From Glossina fuscipes (taxonomy: Eukaryota; Arthropoda; Insecta; Diptera; Glossinidae), in NCBI RefSeq assembly GCF_014805625.2, contig NW_023998415.1, forward strand, positions 14,495,053 through 14,559,052: a stretch of 64,000 nt of DNA, in the 5' to 3' direction. A model generated the notes under the pieces. The model saw only the letters and a list, made by a program, of their open reading frames with translations, ran no database searches and was not told where the DNA came from. Below, one piece after another: positions 45,311 to 56,370 of this stretch (the stretch's first letter is position 1; the number at the start of each line of letters is the position of its first letter). The position numbers and the translations under genes were made by a program.

Positions 45311-47485
45311 GTTAGTTGTACTCATTTCTACTAAAAGAGAAAGCTAAGATGCTAATGCTGTAGTCATTATTTTTTTTATTTTTTTTTAATTCAAAATGAG
45401 TCAATTTGTACTCTTTTTTTAATTGGTGGATCATTTAGATATTAAAACGATTTGCCACTTTTACTTATGTATAAAATTTTTTTTCCCGTACTATAAAAGA
45501 ATTTGAAATTTCATATTATTATATAAAACACCGCAGAGGTGTAGAAGTTCTGTCTTCTACACTAGGAGCGATGAAAAAGCTGATCAAAAATAAAACTCAT
45601 ATACACTTTTCCACATAAGAGTAAATCAAGACACGAATTATATTTCATATCCTTGCCGCCATGGCATTGCGTTTACCCGCAAGACCTTTGTTTCAATATA
45701 ACGAACAAACTCTTTAATTCAGAAATCCTATTGTTGTTGTAATTTAACGCAATTAGAAATCAAAATACGCTATTCGTCTAAGCCGTTAAAATTTTTTTTT
45801 TAATTCAATTTAGATAACAATTTGGAAAAACAAACGCAACTCGTGAAACACTACTACTAATAACAACATAATATTCTGGTATCTAAAATTTCTATTACTT
45901 CTATCGCATCTATGATTACCATACCAAATACATGCGAATGGACAATTGTTTAGCTGGCCAAGGTAATACTCGAATTAAGAAAATCCAAACCGTACATTTT
46001 CACAATTTATGCTAAGAAATTTAACTTGTGACAATTTGACAGTTTTGAAAATTTAAATGTCATTTGATCTGTAAAGTACCGACAGCCGATAATTATAAAA
46101 CGAGAGACGAGAAATACAACAAGTTATTAAGCAATAATTTGATGTCTTTCTTCCCTCGAGTAACGGCGCATAGCCGCTGCGTGAAGGAAAAAAATTTCTA
46201 TAAATAACCGCAACCACTTTAGCATCCAGTGACGGGTATAAGACACATATTTAACATGACGTTAAAAGATTAATGAGAGCAAAAACATTTTCTATAATAT
46301 TTAAATGCACTTTTTGATGTAAGTGATTGCGTATGTATTTTAAATAAGGACAAACAATGATATTCGGCTATGACCGTATTTTTTATGCTCATCACAAAAC
46401 AAAAACAATGAATTAAATTTCGATACTTTATTTCGATTCAGAGAATATAAGCTAAACTATTGATCGCTATATCAGCGATCAGTTTAGGGGGGTAATAAGC
46501 GTTTGAAAAGAGAGTTGCTCTCAATCTACGTTATACTATCGATGTGTCCGTTCATCGATTTTGCTCATTTCCAAATATTGCCAAATTCTTTCCCTGCAAA
46601 AGCTTTCAATATCTTTGTCAAAATTCGAAGATCGAATTTTGCAACCACAAGACCGTTTGCCGCAGACATTACCTAAATGTGCAGACAGATATACAAGCAC
46701 GCGGATAGACAGACAGACAGACGTACCTAATTTGATTTACAATATAATACTATATATATAGGGTGCTATATTTGTATATATACATATATATGTATGTATA
46801 TTATAAGATCTGGAAAACTTCCTTCAAGAAGTTTTAAACGTTTTAGTTGAGTGAATATATTCTTATGCTCTGGTGGCGGGTGCGAAAAATACTCTTAAAA
46901 AAAAAAAATCTACTGAAAAACGATATAAGGATCCTTTAGCTAAAACCATTCTAGGTAATAATGCCTAGAATTATTTAAGAAGTTATTAATTAGATATTCC
47001 TCTTAACTGTACATTTAACTGCGAACTAAGAACTCTATTAGTGCTATTTGCCAGAAAAAAATATTTCAAAAAAGTAATACATACATGTGTAAGAAGCTGA
47101 AACTGTGTATAGCGATAAGAAGTATTGGAAAAGAAAAAAAAAAAAATTCTATTTCGAGAAAACGTGAAAAAAGTCAACGCCCACAATTTTGAAAATTTTA
47201 TACTTACTACTATGCAACTATTAGACTAACGAATGCTTTAACCTCATATAAGAGATGCAAGGAAAAGTTTCCTTTTACATTGCCATGGCTCACTTTTCAT
47301 ATCCAAAGTCGCGTAAGAAGAAGTATTTTCTTTTTTCTTAAAAGTGTGAGATTTAGTTTTTCAATACGGAAAAGTGTAAAAAAAAAAATATATAATATAT
47401 TTAAAGATTTTTCGAACGGATAGAAGTTGATATCTCGCAAATATTTAGATTAATCAAGAAAATAGTAAATTATAATACGATATCT

Positions 47486-47522
<37 letters not shown>

Positions 47523-47559
47523 CCTGGAGCCGCAAAAGCAGAATATAAAAATCCTATGG
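45311..47559. other. AT-rich non-coding DNA
   Basis: It holds an imperfect hairpin (TGATCGCT facing AGCGATCA, 46461-46481), a GACA-rich stretch near 46711 with repeat-like flanks, and the GT array. No supported gene. Confidence 0.45.
47489..47522. repeat. (GT)n microsatellite
   Basis: About 16 perfect units. Confidence 0.97.
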
Positions 47560-47820
47560 AGCTATATCGCATAGTCTTGGTTACAAACTCTCATAGATTG
47601 ACTCTTGTCGATGTACACGGTCATTAAACTTTTCTCCCAATATTTGCGGCCCATGCTTGACGGACAAGCGGACAGACAATCTTAGAACGATTCAAAAAGT
47701 GATTATCGATCGGTACAATAAAAGCTCTGTCTATCTCAAGTCTTTCTGCATATTGCATACATTCGTACAAATTAAATAGAACCTTGTACCACAAATGGCG
47801 TAGACTACAAAATTCATAAT
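47560..47820 (+). repeat. Dispersed repeat A
   Basis: It contains GACGGACAAGCGGACAGACA, AAAGTGATTATCGATCGGTA, TCTATCTCAAGTCTTTCTGC and CCTTGTACCACAAATGGCGT. Confidence 0.75.
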
Positions 47821-47858
47821 AATAATAATAATAAATTAATTTTCTTCTCTTCTTTTTT

Positions 47859-48012
47859 CCGCCTGAATGGACGAGTAGGCAAGAGTCTCGACTAGCAAGC
47901 CCGCCCAATGGTCGTGGGTTCAAATCTCAAGTTCGGTAGAGTTTTTAATAAAAGCCGAAAACCTTAGATGCATGCTAGCGCTTTAAGGCTTTATTCTTAG
48001 AATGTATTCCTA
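47859..48012 (+). repeat. tRNA-derived SINE, copy 5, 3' truncated
   Basis: The head reads CCGCCTGAATGGACGAGTAG and the B box GGTTCAAATCTC. The body stops after the TTCTTAGAAT block and lacks the AAT tail. An AAT tract lies upstream of it (47815-47832) and may be the tail of another copy. Confidence 0.85.
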
Positions 48013-48689
48013 AATGATTTCCAAGTGTTTTGGCAATTTTTGATATTGAGGAAATTATAGTACAATGAATATCTATCATATTTAGCTGATCAGCATTTTG
48101 ACTATTATCTCTCCACCGACAGCTCAGATAACCTTCATATGACAAACACTCTCTATCAAGACAATTTATACAAGACGATCGAGAAACATGGAATAAGTCA
48201 AGCGGTAAATGACTGCTAAAAATGTATTAAATGGAAAAAAAAAACATTGTACCGACTACATTTATCTTATGATTCAATAATTTTGCGACTTTGTTACATT
48301 CCTAGGCTGTAAGCTTTCTAAATTACACGATATGCACCCGATTGATATAAAACGACACATTCAGGTTTCATGCATTGAGCCATGACTGCTTGTCTGCACT
48401 ACTGTATCGTTTAGATGCTTTCTTATCATCCTTCTCAAGATTTGAAATTCAAACATTTCACCAATGAGTCGGCGAAAACTAATAATACTTCGTTTTATTA
48501 AAAGCTAATAGCTTCTAGCTTCCGTGCAAAGCTCGGAAATTAGCCTAAAAAAATAAGGTTGATTAGGAGGTTGCATGTTTTTTGGCCATTTTTACACTTG
48601 AGAAAGGCATTTAGGGAGAAAAATTGTTGCAATACATTTTAGGCATAATTTTTCCATCACATTACAACAACATTTTATCATATTTCTAG

Positions 48690-49193
48690 CGATATGACGA
48701 TATCGTGTCGAAAGAACCCATCGACCAATTAGCGCACTTCTTCAACTTTGCGGATCCGCTTGCCGGCCAAGCCATCCTGCATCGATCTGGACAAATGGTG
48801 GCAGAATTGCCCATTCGAACTGCAACAGTGTATCCCTGGGCAACTTTTGCAACAATTGGGCAAAGTGGCATTTTCAGTCAATTTGCGAGATAAGCATTTT
48901 TTCTCCTTTCGAATCTTTCCCATCGCATGTAAACATGTAAAAATAGTTGATTCCTTAAGCGCTAAACGGCCCGAATGTTCTTTGAGAGTTGGAGCTCGGT
49001 GATCGGCCAATAAGTCTTGAAATTCATTGTTTTCGAGCTTCTTAGATCCCCTCGTGGACATAAAAATTACCCTTTTTAAATTGTTGAGACCAGAATTGAC
49101 AATTGAGATATGCTGGAGTAGCATCGCCCTAAGCTTCTGCACGTGTTTGGTGAATTTCGGCAGAAGACTTTTTCAAATTAAACACCAAAAGTT
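48690..49193 (-). pseudogene. Mauritiana-type mariner relic, core deleted
   Basis: Minus-strand translation, with several frame changes, gives the mariner N-terminal region: KKSSAEIHQ, QQFKKGNF, then KKLENNEFQDLL, TLKEHSGRLALKESTI and LHAMGKIRKEKK. It then passes straight into sequence resembling the region just before and after the third aspartate (LLQFEWAILPP, RSMQDGLAGKR, KVEEVR). The segment with the first and second catalytic aspartates is missing. The HTH spacing and the MGKI(R/Q)K stretch resemble the mauritiana subfamily (Mos1 relatives). A SINE sits at the upstream edge (49204-49383); more mariner leader may lie beyond it. No terminal repeats were identified. Confidence 0.68.
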
Positions 49194-49203
49194 ACGAAGG
49201 TCG

Positions 49204-49383
49204 CCGCCTGAGTGGCCGAGTAGGCAAGAGTCTCGACTAGCAACTCAATGGTCGTGGGTTCAAATCTCAAGTGCGGTAGAGTTTTTAATAAAGCCGAAAG
49301 CCTTCGATGCTAGTGCTTTAAGACTTTAGTCTTAGAATTTATTCTCTGGCTAAGTTTATAATAATAATAATAATAATAATAAT
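49204..49383 (+). repeat. tRNA-derived SINE, copy 6, best preserved
   Basis: It is complete, with A box TGGCCGAGTAGG, B box GGTTCAAATCTC, a body, and an AAT tail of about eight units. The target duplication is 10 bp with one mismatch (ACGAAGGTCG at 49194-49203, ACGATGGTCG at 49384-49393). It sits at the upstream edge of the mariner relic at 48690-49193. Confidence 0.93.
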
Positions 49384-49849
49384 ACGATGGTCGAAAACAT
49401 AATTTTGAGAGCTCCATGATTAACGTTGGCGTACGCTGAATAAATCAATAATATTCAATGGAGAATTGTTGTTTTATATGGAGAAGGTCGAAAACCATCT
49501 AATTCCCTCGTATTTCTTTACAATTTTTACCTGAAGAAATCGCTGATCAAAATATACGCAGCCCTCGTAATACACATATTACGTAATATTGAAAATTCTC
49601 CGTGGTTTTCCCCACGGGATGATGTTCATGTCGTGACATCGGGCACCACGCATTTGATTGTTTTAAACGAATATGTGCAAAAAATTTGACATTTCAGTTA
49701 ACATTTTTTTGTGTAGATAGTTTTCTAATTTTTTGCTCGTATAAAAAGTTATGTTGATTTCAAAATAAATGAAATATCTAAAGAAAGAGACTATGCGATG
49801 CTCTTTTATTATAAAAAAAAAAAAATTTGTGAAGTATACCGTGCGAATG

Positions 49850-50065
49850 CCGTGAGTAAACGAAGGACCCAGGAGTGATTCGCATTGTGAATTGCGTTCC
49901 GGAAATTTCGGTGTCAAAGATGCAACATCACAGTCGCTGAAACGGTCGATGAAGTTTTGCACCTGGTGGAACAAGATCGGCACGCAAGCTGTCAGGAAAT
50001 AGCGGAGGCAATAAATATCAACCACTGGAAAAGAAACTTGAACCCGCGGACAAAACCGCGAAGAC
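49850..50065 (+). pseudogene. Mariner relic, HTH linker fragment
   Basis: Frame-shifted translation shows RSGNFGVKDAT and then VDEVLHLVEQDRHASCQEIA followed by EAININHW. These match the DVKDAPR and second helix-turn-helix region of the mariner at 27417-28607. Only about 70 codons survive and no ends are visible. Confidence 0.6.
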
Positions 50066-50379
50066 TTTTCCATATGACCTATTATGCAAGGCGGGGCGTG
50101 CAGATATATTTAATTAATTTTCGGAAAGTAAGGCTTTGCCGCCATTTACTTGACTGCCTCTTTATTATTGCATTTGGTTAGCGTGCAATATTTTGTAATA
50201 TTCTGTTCGTTAACAACAGAATAATTTCTCTAGCGAACAAAAGAAAAAAAAATAATAACAAAAAAATGTATTAATAAATTTAAATTTTTGCATATAAATG
50301 TGTCTTAATATACAAAACATATATTTTAGATTTTCTAAGATTGAAATGAAAGGGCGGAAACTTTCGTCAAACTATCGAT

Positions 50380-50640
50380 ACAGGATCACTTTCTATCCCT
50401 CTGTTCATCTTGTTTTCTTATATTTTCGACCTACAAGTCGCAACATTTGAGATATTTTGATGAAACTTTGTACGCTGACATGTTTTGCCTTGCGAACGAA
50501 ACTCATTGAGAATGGTTCGGATGGCACCACTTTTTCGATGACTTTTCATACAACACCTTAGTTTGATAAGTCGTTATATGAATAACCGTACTAAACGAAA
50601 TAGTGTGGAAAGTATTTAATTGTGGTATATATCCCGCTAT
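50380..50640 (-). repeat. Dispersed repeat A, fragment
   Basis: Reverse blocks ACCTACAAGTCGCAACATTT, GAGATATTTTGATGAAACTT, GAATGGTTCGGATGGCACCA and AGTCGTTATATGAATAACCG are present. Confidence 0.72.
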
Positions 50641-50937
50641 AGTGTTTGTATTTGCTTTAAGCAAAAAATTTACAAAAAAAAAAAAAAAAAAATGAATATT
50701 TACTTTAGGAGCCATGCAAAAATTGTGCTAAATATAACTTTTCATACGCCTGTGCTATTTTGGATTGAAAGTTTTCGTTATTATATTTGTAAAGTTAAAC
50801 TAATCTTAGTGTTACGTACCCAAGTTCAATAAGTTCGATAGGAAGTTTTATCTGAGAGGGGAAGAGTTTTGCATATGGATTAATTACATTTCTTTTTAGT
50901 TTTATCCCTTTATCTCTGTTGAATTATTCTTCCCCTT

Positions 50938-50940
<3 letters not shown>

Positions 50941-50970
<30 letters not shown>
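50941..50970. repeat. (CT)n microsatellite
   Basis: Fifteen perfect units. Confidence 0.97.
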
Positions 50971-50976
<6 letters not shown>

Positions 50977-51285
50977 TTCTCTGTCCCTAGTATATCCTTA
51001 TTGCACGTTTTTACTGCGCTTATGTGCAGTGTGTTTGTTTTTTATTTCTGTTTATTTCTTTTCTTTTAAAGTTTACGATGCAAACAAAAATTTTCTAAAG
51101 AAATTTATATAGTTCTACATGAGCGCTTAGATAAACACCAATACACAAACGGATTTATAGAGTTGAGTTGTCTATGAGGACTTCTCGACATTAACGAAGC
51201 AAGCAGCAACAGCAACACATCACTGACCTGAAAAATCAGGAAAAACTTTTTGCTTGATGCTTACGCTTATATATTAGAAGCAAAT

Positions 51286-51342
51286 AGCAACAGCAACAGC
51301 AACAGCAACTGCAACTGCAACTGCAATAGCGACAGCAACAGT
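51286..51342. repeat. opa-like (GCAACA/GCAACT)n repeat
   Basis: Interrupted hexamer repeat of CAG-related units; it is not in a long open frame. Confidence 0.85.
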
Positions 51343-51562
51343 AGTTAATATCCAGCAAGAAGAAAATGAAAAACTTTTAGAATACTTAACCTCAAAATTT
51401 TATGAGAACTATTGGCAAAAGAAACCCGTATAATGTGAAACTTGTATGCGTAAGAATTTTTTATATATACTTTTAGCATAAGTGTGGATTGGTTTATGCA
51501 CACATATGAAATGCCACTTAAGCCAACGTTTAACACATTTTCAAATATATAAATACTTTACG

Positions 51563-51593
<31 letters not shown>

Positions 51594-52084
51594 TAAATAT
51601 TATTATAAACTCTATAAACAAGCGAAAGGACTGAAGCAAAACTGCACACAACGAAAAACTTTTAGTATATATATGAAAAGATGAATGCCAACAATGTATT
51701 TATGTGGGTGTACTTTCGTATTGGTAATGGTATATGTAAAAAAGGAAAGAAAAAAATGATTTATTAAAGTACTCATATTTATTATATGTGCATGTATATA
51801 TATATTGTGCATAGAAGAAATTCTTCCCTAAAAATCCTAAAGGCAACGATAAAGTTTTATTGGGCAAAACTATAATTTAAAGACCAAGAACTTTTGCAAC
51901 CGGCGCCAATATCGTGCTGTGAGCAGGCGTTTATCTTTAAATATACCAAAACAAAGAAGAAGAAGAAGAAGAAGAAAAGTAATACAACATTAACAAATAC
52001 TTTCTATGACATTCTTGTCTTAAAAATAAACTATAATTCCAATGTTTCTTTCGTAAATATCTTGATACCTATCACCGAAATATA

Positions 52085-52400
52085 AGAGGTATATTCGGTT
52101 TGTCAAAACGTTTGCAACAGCCCAAAGAAACCTTCAGAGACCCCATAAAGTATATGCATGCTTAATCAGCATCAAATTCTGAATCGATATAAGCATATAT
52201 GTCTGTCCGTCTATTCAATGTCTGTAGTAAATATTCTCCGGATCGCCAAAATGCATCTGTCAATTTCAAATTTGGCAGAAATATGGCAAATTCTCGCATC
52301 CAACTTGGTATCGAAAATGGACTAAATCGATCGTAAAACACGCCTGCAGTACCGCATAAGCTAGGAATACTTCTGGTTTCCAAAAAGGAATAAAAAAAAG
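52085..52400 (+). repeat. Dispersed repeat B
   Basis: It contains GGTATATTCGGTTTGTCAAA, ACGTTTGCAACAGCC, CTTCAGAGACCCCATAAAG, TTAATCAGCATCAAATTCTG, ATCGATATAAGCATATATG and TCTGTCCGTC, all in B order. Confidence 0.72.
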
Positions 52401-52470
52401 TTGGCTTTTTCCTCATTACTCACAAACTAAGGCAAATAAATCTATAAAAATTTCAACATATGTTTTTCTA

Positions 52471-52644
52471 GGGGCCGAAGGGGAGGAATCTCGACTAGCA
52501 AGTCAATGATCGTGGGTTCGAATCTCAAGTGCGCTAGAGTTTTTAATAAAAAAGCCGATAGCCTTAGATGCTAGTGCTTTTAAGAGTTTAGTCTTAGAAT
52601 TTATTTCTCTGGCGAAATTAATAATAATCATAATAATAATAATA
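52471..52644 (+). repeat. tRNA-derived SINE, copy 7, 5' damaged
   Basis: The A box is lost, but TCTCGACTAGCAAGTCAATG, the B box GGTTCGAATCTC, the body and the AAT tail remain. The body is closest to copy 1, sharing TTTTAAGAGTTT and CTGGCGAAATTAATAAT. Confidence 0.87.
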
Positions 52645-52739
52645 CCTGCATGGAAATGGTAAATATTGACGCCTACGCCTATCCAATATTATAGTGTGTC
52701 ATTGTGTGTGTATTTTTTCAATACCTTTATAACGCACAA

Positions 52740-53215
52740 AAGCAAACGTCAAAAAGCTCATGAAGTAAATAAATTCTGGCCCAGTTGCATGTTCGAACTG
52801 CACTTAAACATGTCCGTTTGTTAAGCCGCCTATTTGTCTGTCTGCAAAAGCTGCATTATATCCGTGGAATATATTCTCCATTCGTTCGCAGAAAAGAAAG
52901 TTATGGTCTGCAAATTTGTAGAAGAGTTTGAAAATGGCGCAAGCAGCTCACACCTACACACCGTCCACACGTCTGCAGAGCCAAAACCGAGAAGACCTTT
53001 GCTTTCCGTGTCTTTTGCTCGTTGCTCTTAAGCTACAACACAACATTTTTCTACAAGAATATCAAAAATCAGTTAACCCGACACTATGGAATAAGCAAAT
53101 TTGTATTAAAAGTTTTTTCAAACTTTCATAGAATAAGCGTGACCGGTATAAACGATGCGGTCACAACCGCATATAATTTTCTTACTTTGTGTGTTGTCTT
53201 AATACTTAATCCTTA
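52740..53215 (+). repeat. Dispersed repeat B, second adjacent copy
   Basis: It contains CATGTCCGTTTG, CACACCTACACACCGTCCAC, TTTGCTTTCCGTGTCTTTTG, CTCGTTGCTCTTAAGCTAC and GCGGTCACAACCGCATATAA. The last forms a short hairpin, as in the 5045-5600 copy. Confidence 0.65.
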
Positions 53216-53984
53216 GAAGTTGCAATTTATTTTGCCTAACATTTGAAAAAAAAAGAAAAACGAAAAATATATATATATTTAGTTAATTTTCTCTAACACA
53301 TTCAAAACGATAACAAAACTTTACACGAAAGAACTCATAGTCTATGGTGTAAAAAACACGCGAGCGTCAAAAATTCTCACGCAATGCTACTTGTAATCAA
53401 GATTAGAAATGTTTTGCGCAAAAAAAAGGAAAAAAACATAAAGGAGAACTTTATAAATACTTTGAAGTGTGAGCTTACACCTATTGTTCATTAAAACATA
53501 AAACAAAAAAAAGAGACAAAAACTCGTTAAAAATATATTCTCTAAAAAAATCAAAATTCATCCTGTTTGCAAGACTCACCTAAACATGAGAGACAACGAA
53601 ACTAAAAACACCGTGTAACAGAGCGTGTAGACTCAAAATGATTTGCGTAGATTCGCGTGTTACCCTGAGTCCCAGTCAATCGAGTAAACCAAGCCAATAA
53701 TCGTCATTTCCTCCTATAAAAAATATCGAATGAATTTAAAAAAAAAAAAACTTGACTTTAGTGATATTATGATGAAATACGGTTTCGCATAGCAGAAAAA
53801 CAAATTTGATTTTTTTGTTTTTGCATCAAATGAAATGAAAGTGGCCAGCGTTTGCTTGTTTGTTTGGTGATTAAAATGCCAATAATAAAATTATAATAAA
53901 ATTGCCCAAGAGAAAGGGAAACGATAACGACAAAATTATGAGAACGCTAACCGTCGAGCTATTAACCTATAGGTAACGAGTAAG

Positions 53985-54810
53985 AGCGGTTGTCGGGCAA
54001 GGTCGACTTTTAGATACCCTATCCAATTTTGATTAATGAATAATACACCAAAAATTATACGTTGTATTTCTCTTTCAATGCATTTTTTTTCCGAAAGCCC
54101 ACATATCGCAGGAGAATGAAGCGTTAACGTAGTCTAAATTTCGAAAACTTTACTAACCTGTCGAAGATTTTATTATATTCCAGTCCAAATTAGACTTTGC
54201 CGCCATACAAGGGTTTGCTTTCATGAGAGCCCCTATACACGGTGCGGTGTAAATAATCAGCCTATGCGATCCCGATTCCCCATAGATGGATTTACTAAGG
54301 ACATATTTTTTTATCATAAAAATTAGTTTTCTTGGGCATATAAAGCGTTATTTTTCATAAGCACCCCTACATGGGTTGTAATCTAAAACATAGATGTCCA
54401 TAGCCCAAATTCAGTAAGGTTACATTTTATGTCAAATTAGTACTAGGAACGAATTTTCATCAAGAAGTATTGGAAATTAGGCCTTTTTATCATATAAAAA
54501 TTTAGTTTCCAGTATTGACGGTTATAAGACAAGGTTTTTCAGACCAATTTAACATGCCGAAATTGGATTGATCCTAAACATTTTCAGTAGCGTCATTCTT
54601 GAGCCAATTTGCATCAAAATATTTCGATAATTGCGACATGTAGGCTCAACTCTGCATTATATTGGCAGACATCAGAAATCAGACCGACAAACAGACAAGC
54701 CTATGTCGATTCAGGAAACGATTCCGAATCGACCATAATAAAAATATAATAAAAGGTAAGCGCATCTCAGGTTCTCCTGGGTATTGCAATCGTCCGCACA
54801 GGGTATAAAA
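53985..54810 (+). repeat. Dispersed repeat A, longest copy
   Basis: It runs from GGTTGTCGGGCAAGGTCGAC, through TAGATACCCTATCC, TTGCTTTCATGAGAGCCCCT and TTCATCAAGAAGTATTGGAA, to GACCGACAAACAGACAAGCC, GGTTCTCCTGGGTATTGCAA and a final GGGTATAAAAA. At about 825 bp it serves as the reference for family A. Confidence 0.75.
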
Positions 54811-56167
54811 ACGTAGAAAGACGGCAAAAGCGTAACTTGCTCTGTTGTTTTTTGTAATAAATTGATAAATTTTATTTCTCTTTTGGTCGGTATTAACCAC
54901 TTAATGATTTGGAAGCAATGTGAACAACCAACGCTTAATAACTCCTACCAACGATTTAGTTTATTTGAAAGATGGCTGAATATATCAACTGAAGCGAAGT
55001 TTATGACCAAGCAGAATGCCTATATAGGGAAAATCCGTCGACATTCTCCAACTCAGATCAGAATCTATAGAGTATTCAGCTGCGAAAAAATTTCACTATG
55101 TAGGTGGGAGCTTCTTACAATTCCTTAAAGTTAACACCATAGAATACAGTGAGCATTATGTGACCAAAATATTTAAATCACATTGCAGAGAGCGTGAGTA
55201 AGGGTCTGAATTAAATGAGGAGAACCGTCTAACGTCGTCAACATATTTTATATGGTCGTCAACATATTGAATATGGATGAAGAATAAACCATTAATGTAT
55301 GGGGCGATATAGAATTGGTTCAAAGTGACTATCCTGATGGACTCGTGATGTAATGCGACTTTCGTCAGATGGGATTAAGTAGAAGGGCACCTTTAAGAAT
55401 ATACTGCGAAGATGGAACCATAACGAATTAATCAATTAAGCGTTAAATTCCAAGGAGCATTATTTCTAAAATCTCGGTATGATTAACATTTATTTGTTGT
55501 TAAGCCTTTTGAGAAAACCTTCCACCCATGGTATACAAATCCCAGATAATTTGTGAAGGTTAGCCTGGCAGTGAGAAATGCATGCAGGCTGACAAAAATA
55601 GCTGACGTGAGAGCGTAAGTACTTCGTGAAGTTAAATTTCGGTCAAATACAATGAGCAATAAGTTTAGCTCTAGTCTTCTACACTCCATATCTCCTCCAT
55701 AGTCTTCAACAAGATGCCAACTACTGCGTTCATAAAGTGAGAGAGGAAAACAAAGTTTCCAAAAAGTAAGAATCCTCGATGATCCGAGAGAACAATACTG
55801 TTCTCTTGCAAGAATACAAGATGGGAGCTCGTCTAGCCCTTTGTGCATTGAATCGCTTTGGCTCGCTTACAACAATGCATCCCATCTTAAGCAAGCGTTT
55901 GGCATAACAGAAAAAGTTTTCATCTGGCAGCATCATAAGTAGGACGTGGACACAAATCAAGAAAGGACAAAACTGAGATATTTAATAAAATAAAGAATAA
56001 AAGAACATCTATATTTATGTTGGAAGGACGCAGATTAATATGTGACACCAGACTTTTAAATATGATTAATTTGATCTTATTAAGAACAAATCTTGAATTA
56101 TATGCATTTTTCCTAATAACTAACATTCATGTATTGTATAGACACGTTAGGAGAAGGATGAGTCATT
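54811..56167. other. Non-coding or unrecognised DNA
   Basis: The composition is less AT-biased around 55.2-55.9 kb. A 121-codon minus-strand frame at 55483-55848 is the longest unassigned frame here; its translation shows no motif I know. It could be an eroded transposon. Confidence 0.35.
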
Positions 56168-56177
56168 GTACAAAGTT

Positions 56178-56360
56178 ATTATTATTATTATTATTATTAT
56201 TAGAAATTTAGCCAGAGAATAAATTCTAAGGCTAAAGTCTTAAAGCACTAGCATCTAAGGCTTTCGGCTTTATTAAAAACTCTACCGCACTTGAGATTCG
56301 AACCCACGACCATTGAGTTGCTAGTCGAGACTCTTGCCTACTCGGCCACTCAGGCGGATA
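56178..56360 (-). repeat. tRNA-derived SINE, copy 8
   Basis: This is a full-length minus-strand copy with both promoter boxes and an AAT tail. The perfect 10-bp target duplication GTACAAAGTT (56168-56177 and 56361-56370) fixes both boundaries and shows the element starting ATCCGCCTGAGTGGCC or one base earlier. Confidence 0.95.
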
Positions 56361-56370
56361 GTACAAAGTT

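Larger units (their letters stand above)
50641..52084. other. Microsatellite-rich non-coding DNA
   Basis: It contains the CT and opa-like arrays, an A tract near 51569-51592 and an AAG repeat near 51955-51976. No supported gene. Confidence 0.45.

Noticed and set aside
46452..46487. Imperfect hairpin as a structured RNA
   Set aside because: The stem is short with bulges and no conservation or flanking transcript evidence is available.
47624..47923. Open frame whose N-terminus begins MNPRPLG
   Set aside because: It is the reverse reading of the SINE head joined to repeat A sequence; similar frames appear at 12648-12971 and 56232-56612 for the same reason.
48705..49002. Plus-strand frames of 62 and 84 codons
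   Set aside because: They are antisense to the mauritiana-type mariner relic; the minus strand carries the recognisable motifs.
49204..49280. tRNA gene candidate
   Set aside because: The promoter boxes are good, but the same sequence recurs eight times with a common 3' body, an AAT tail and target duplications, so it is a SINE head, not a tRNA gene.
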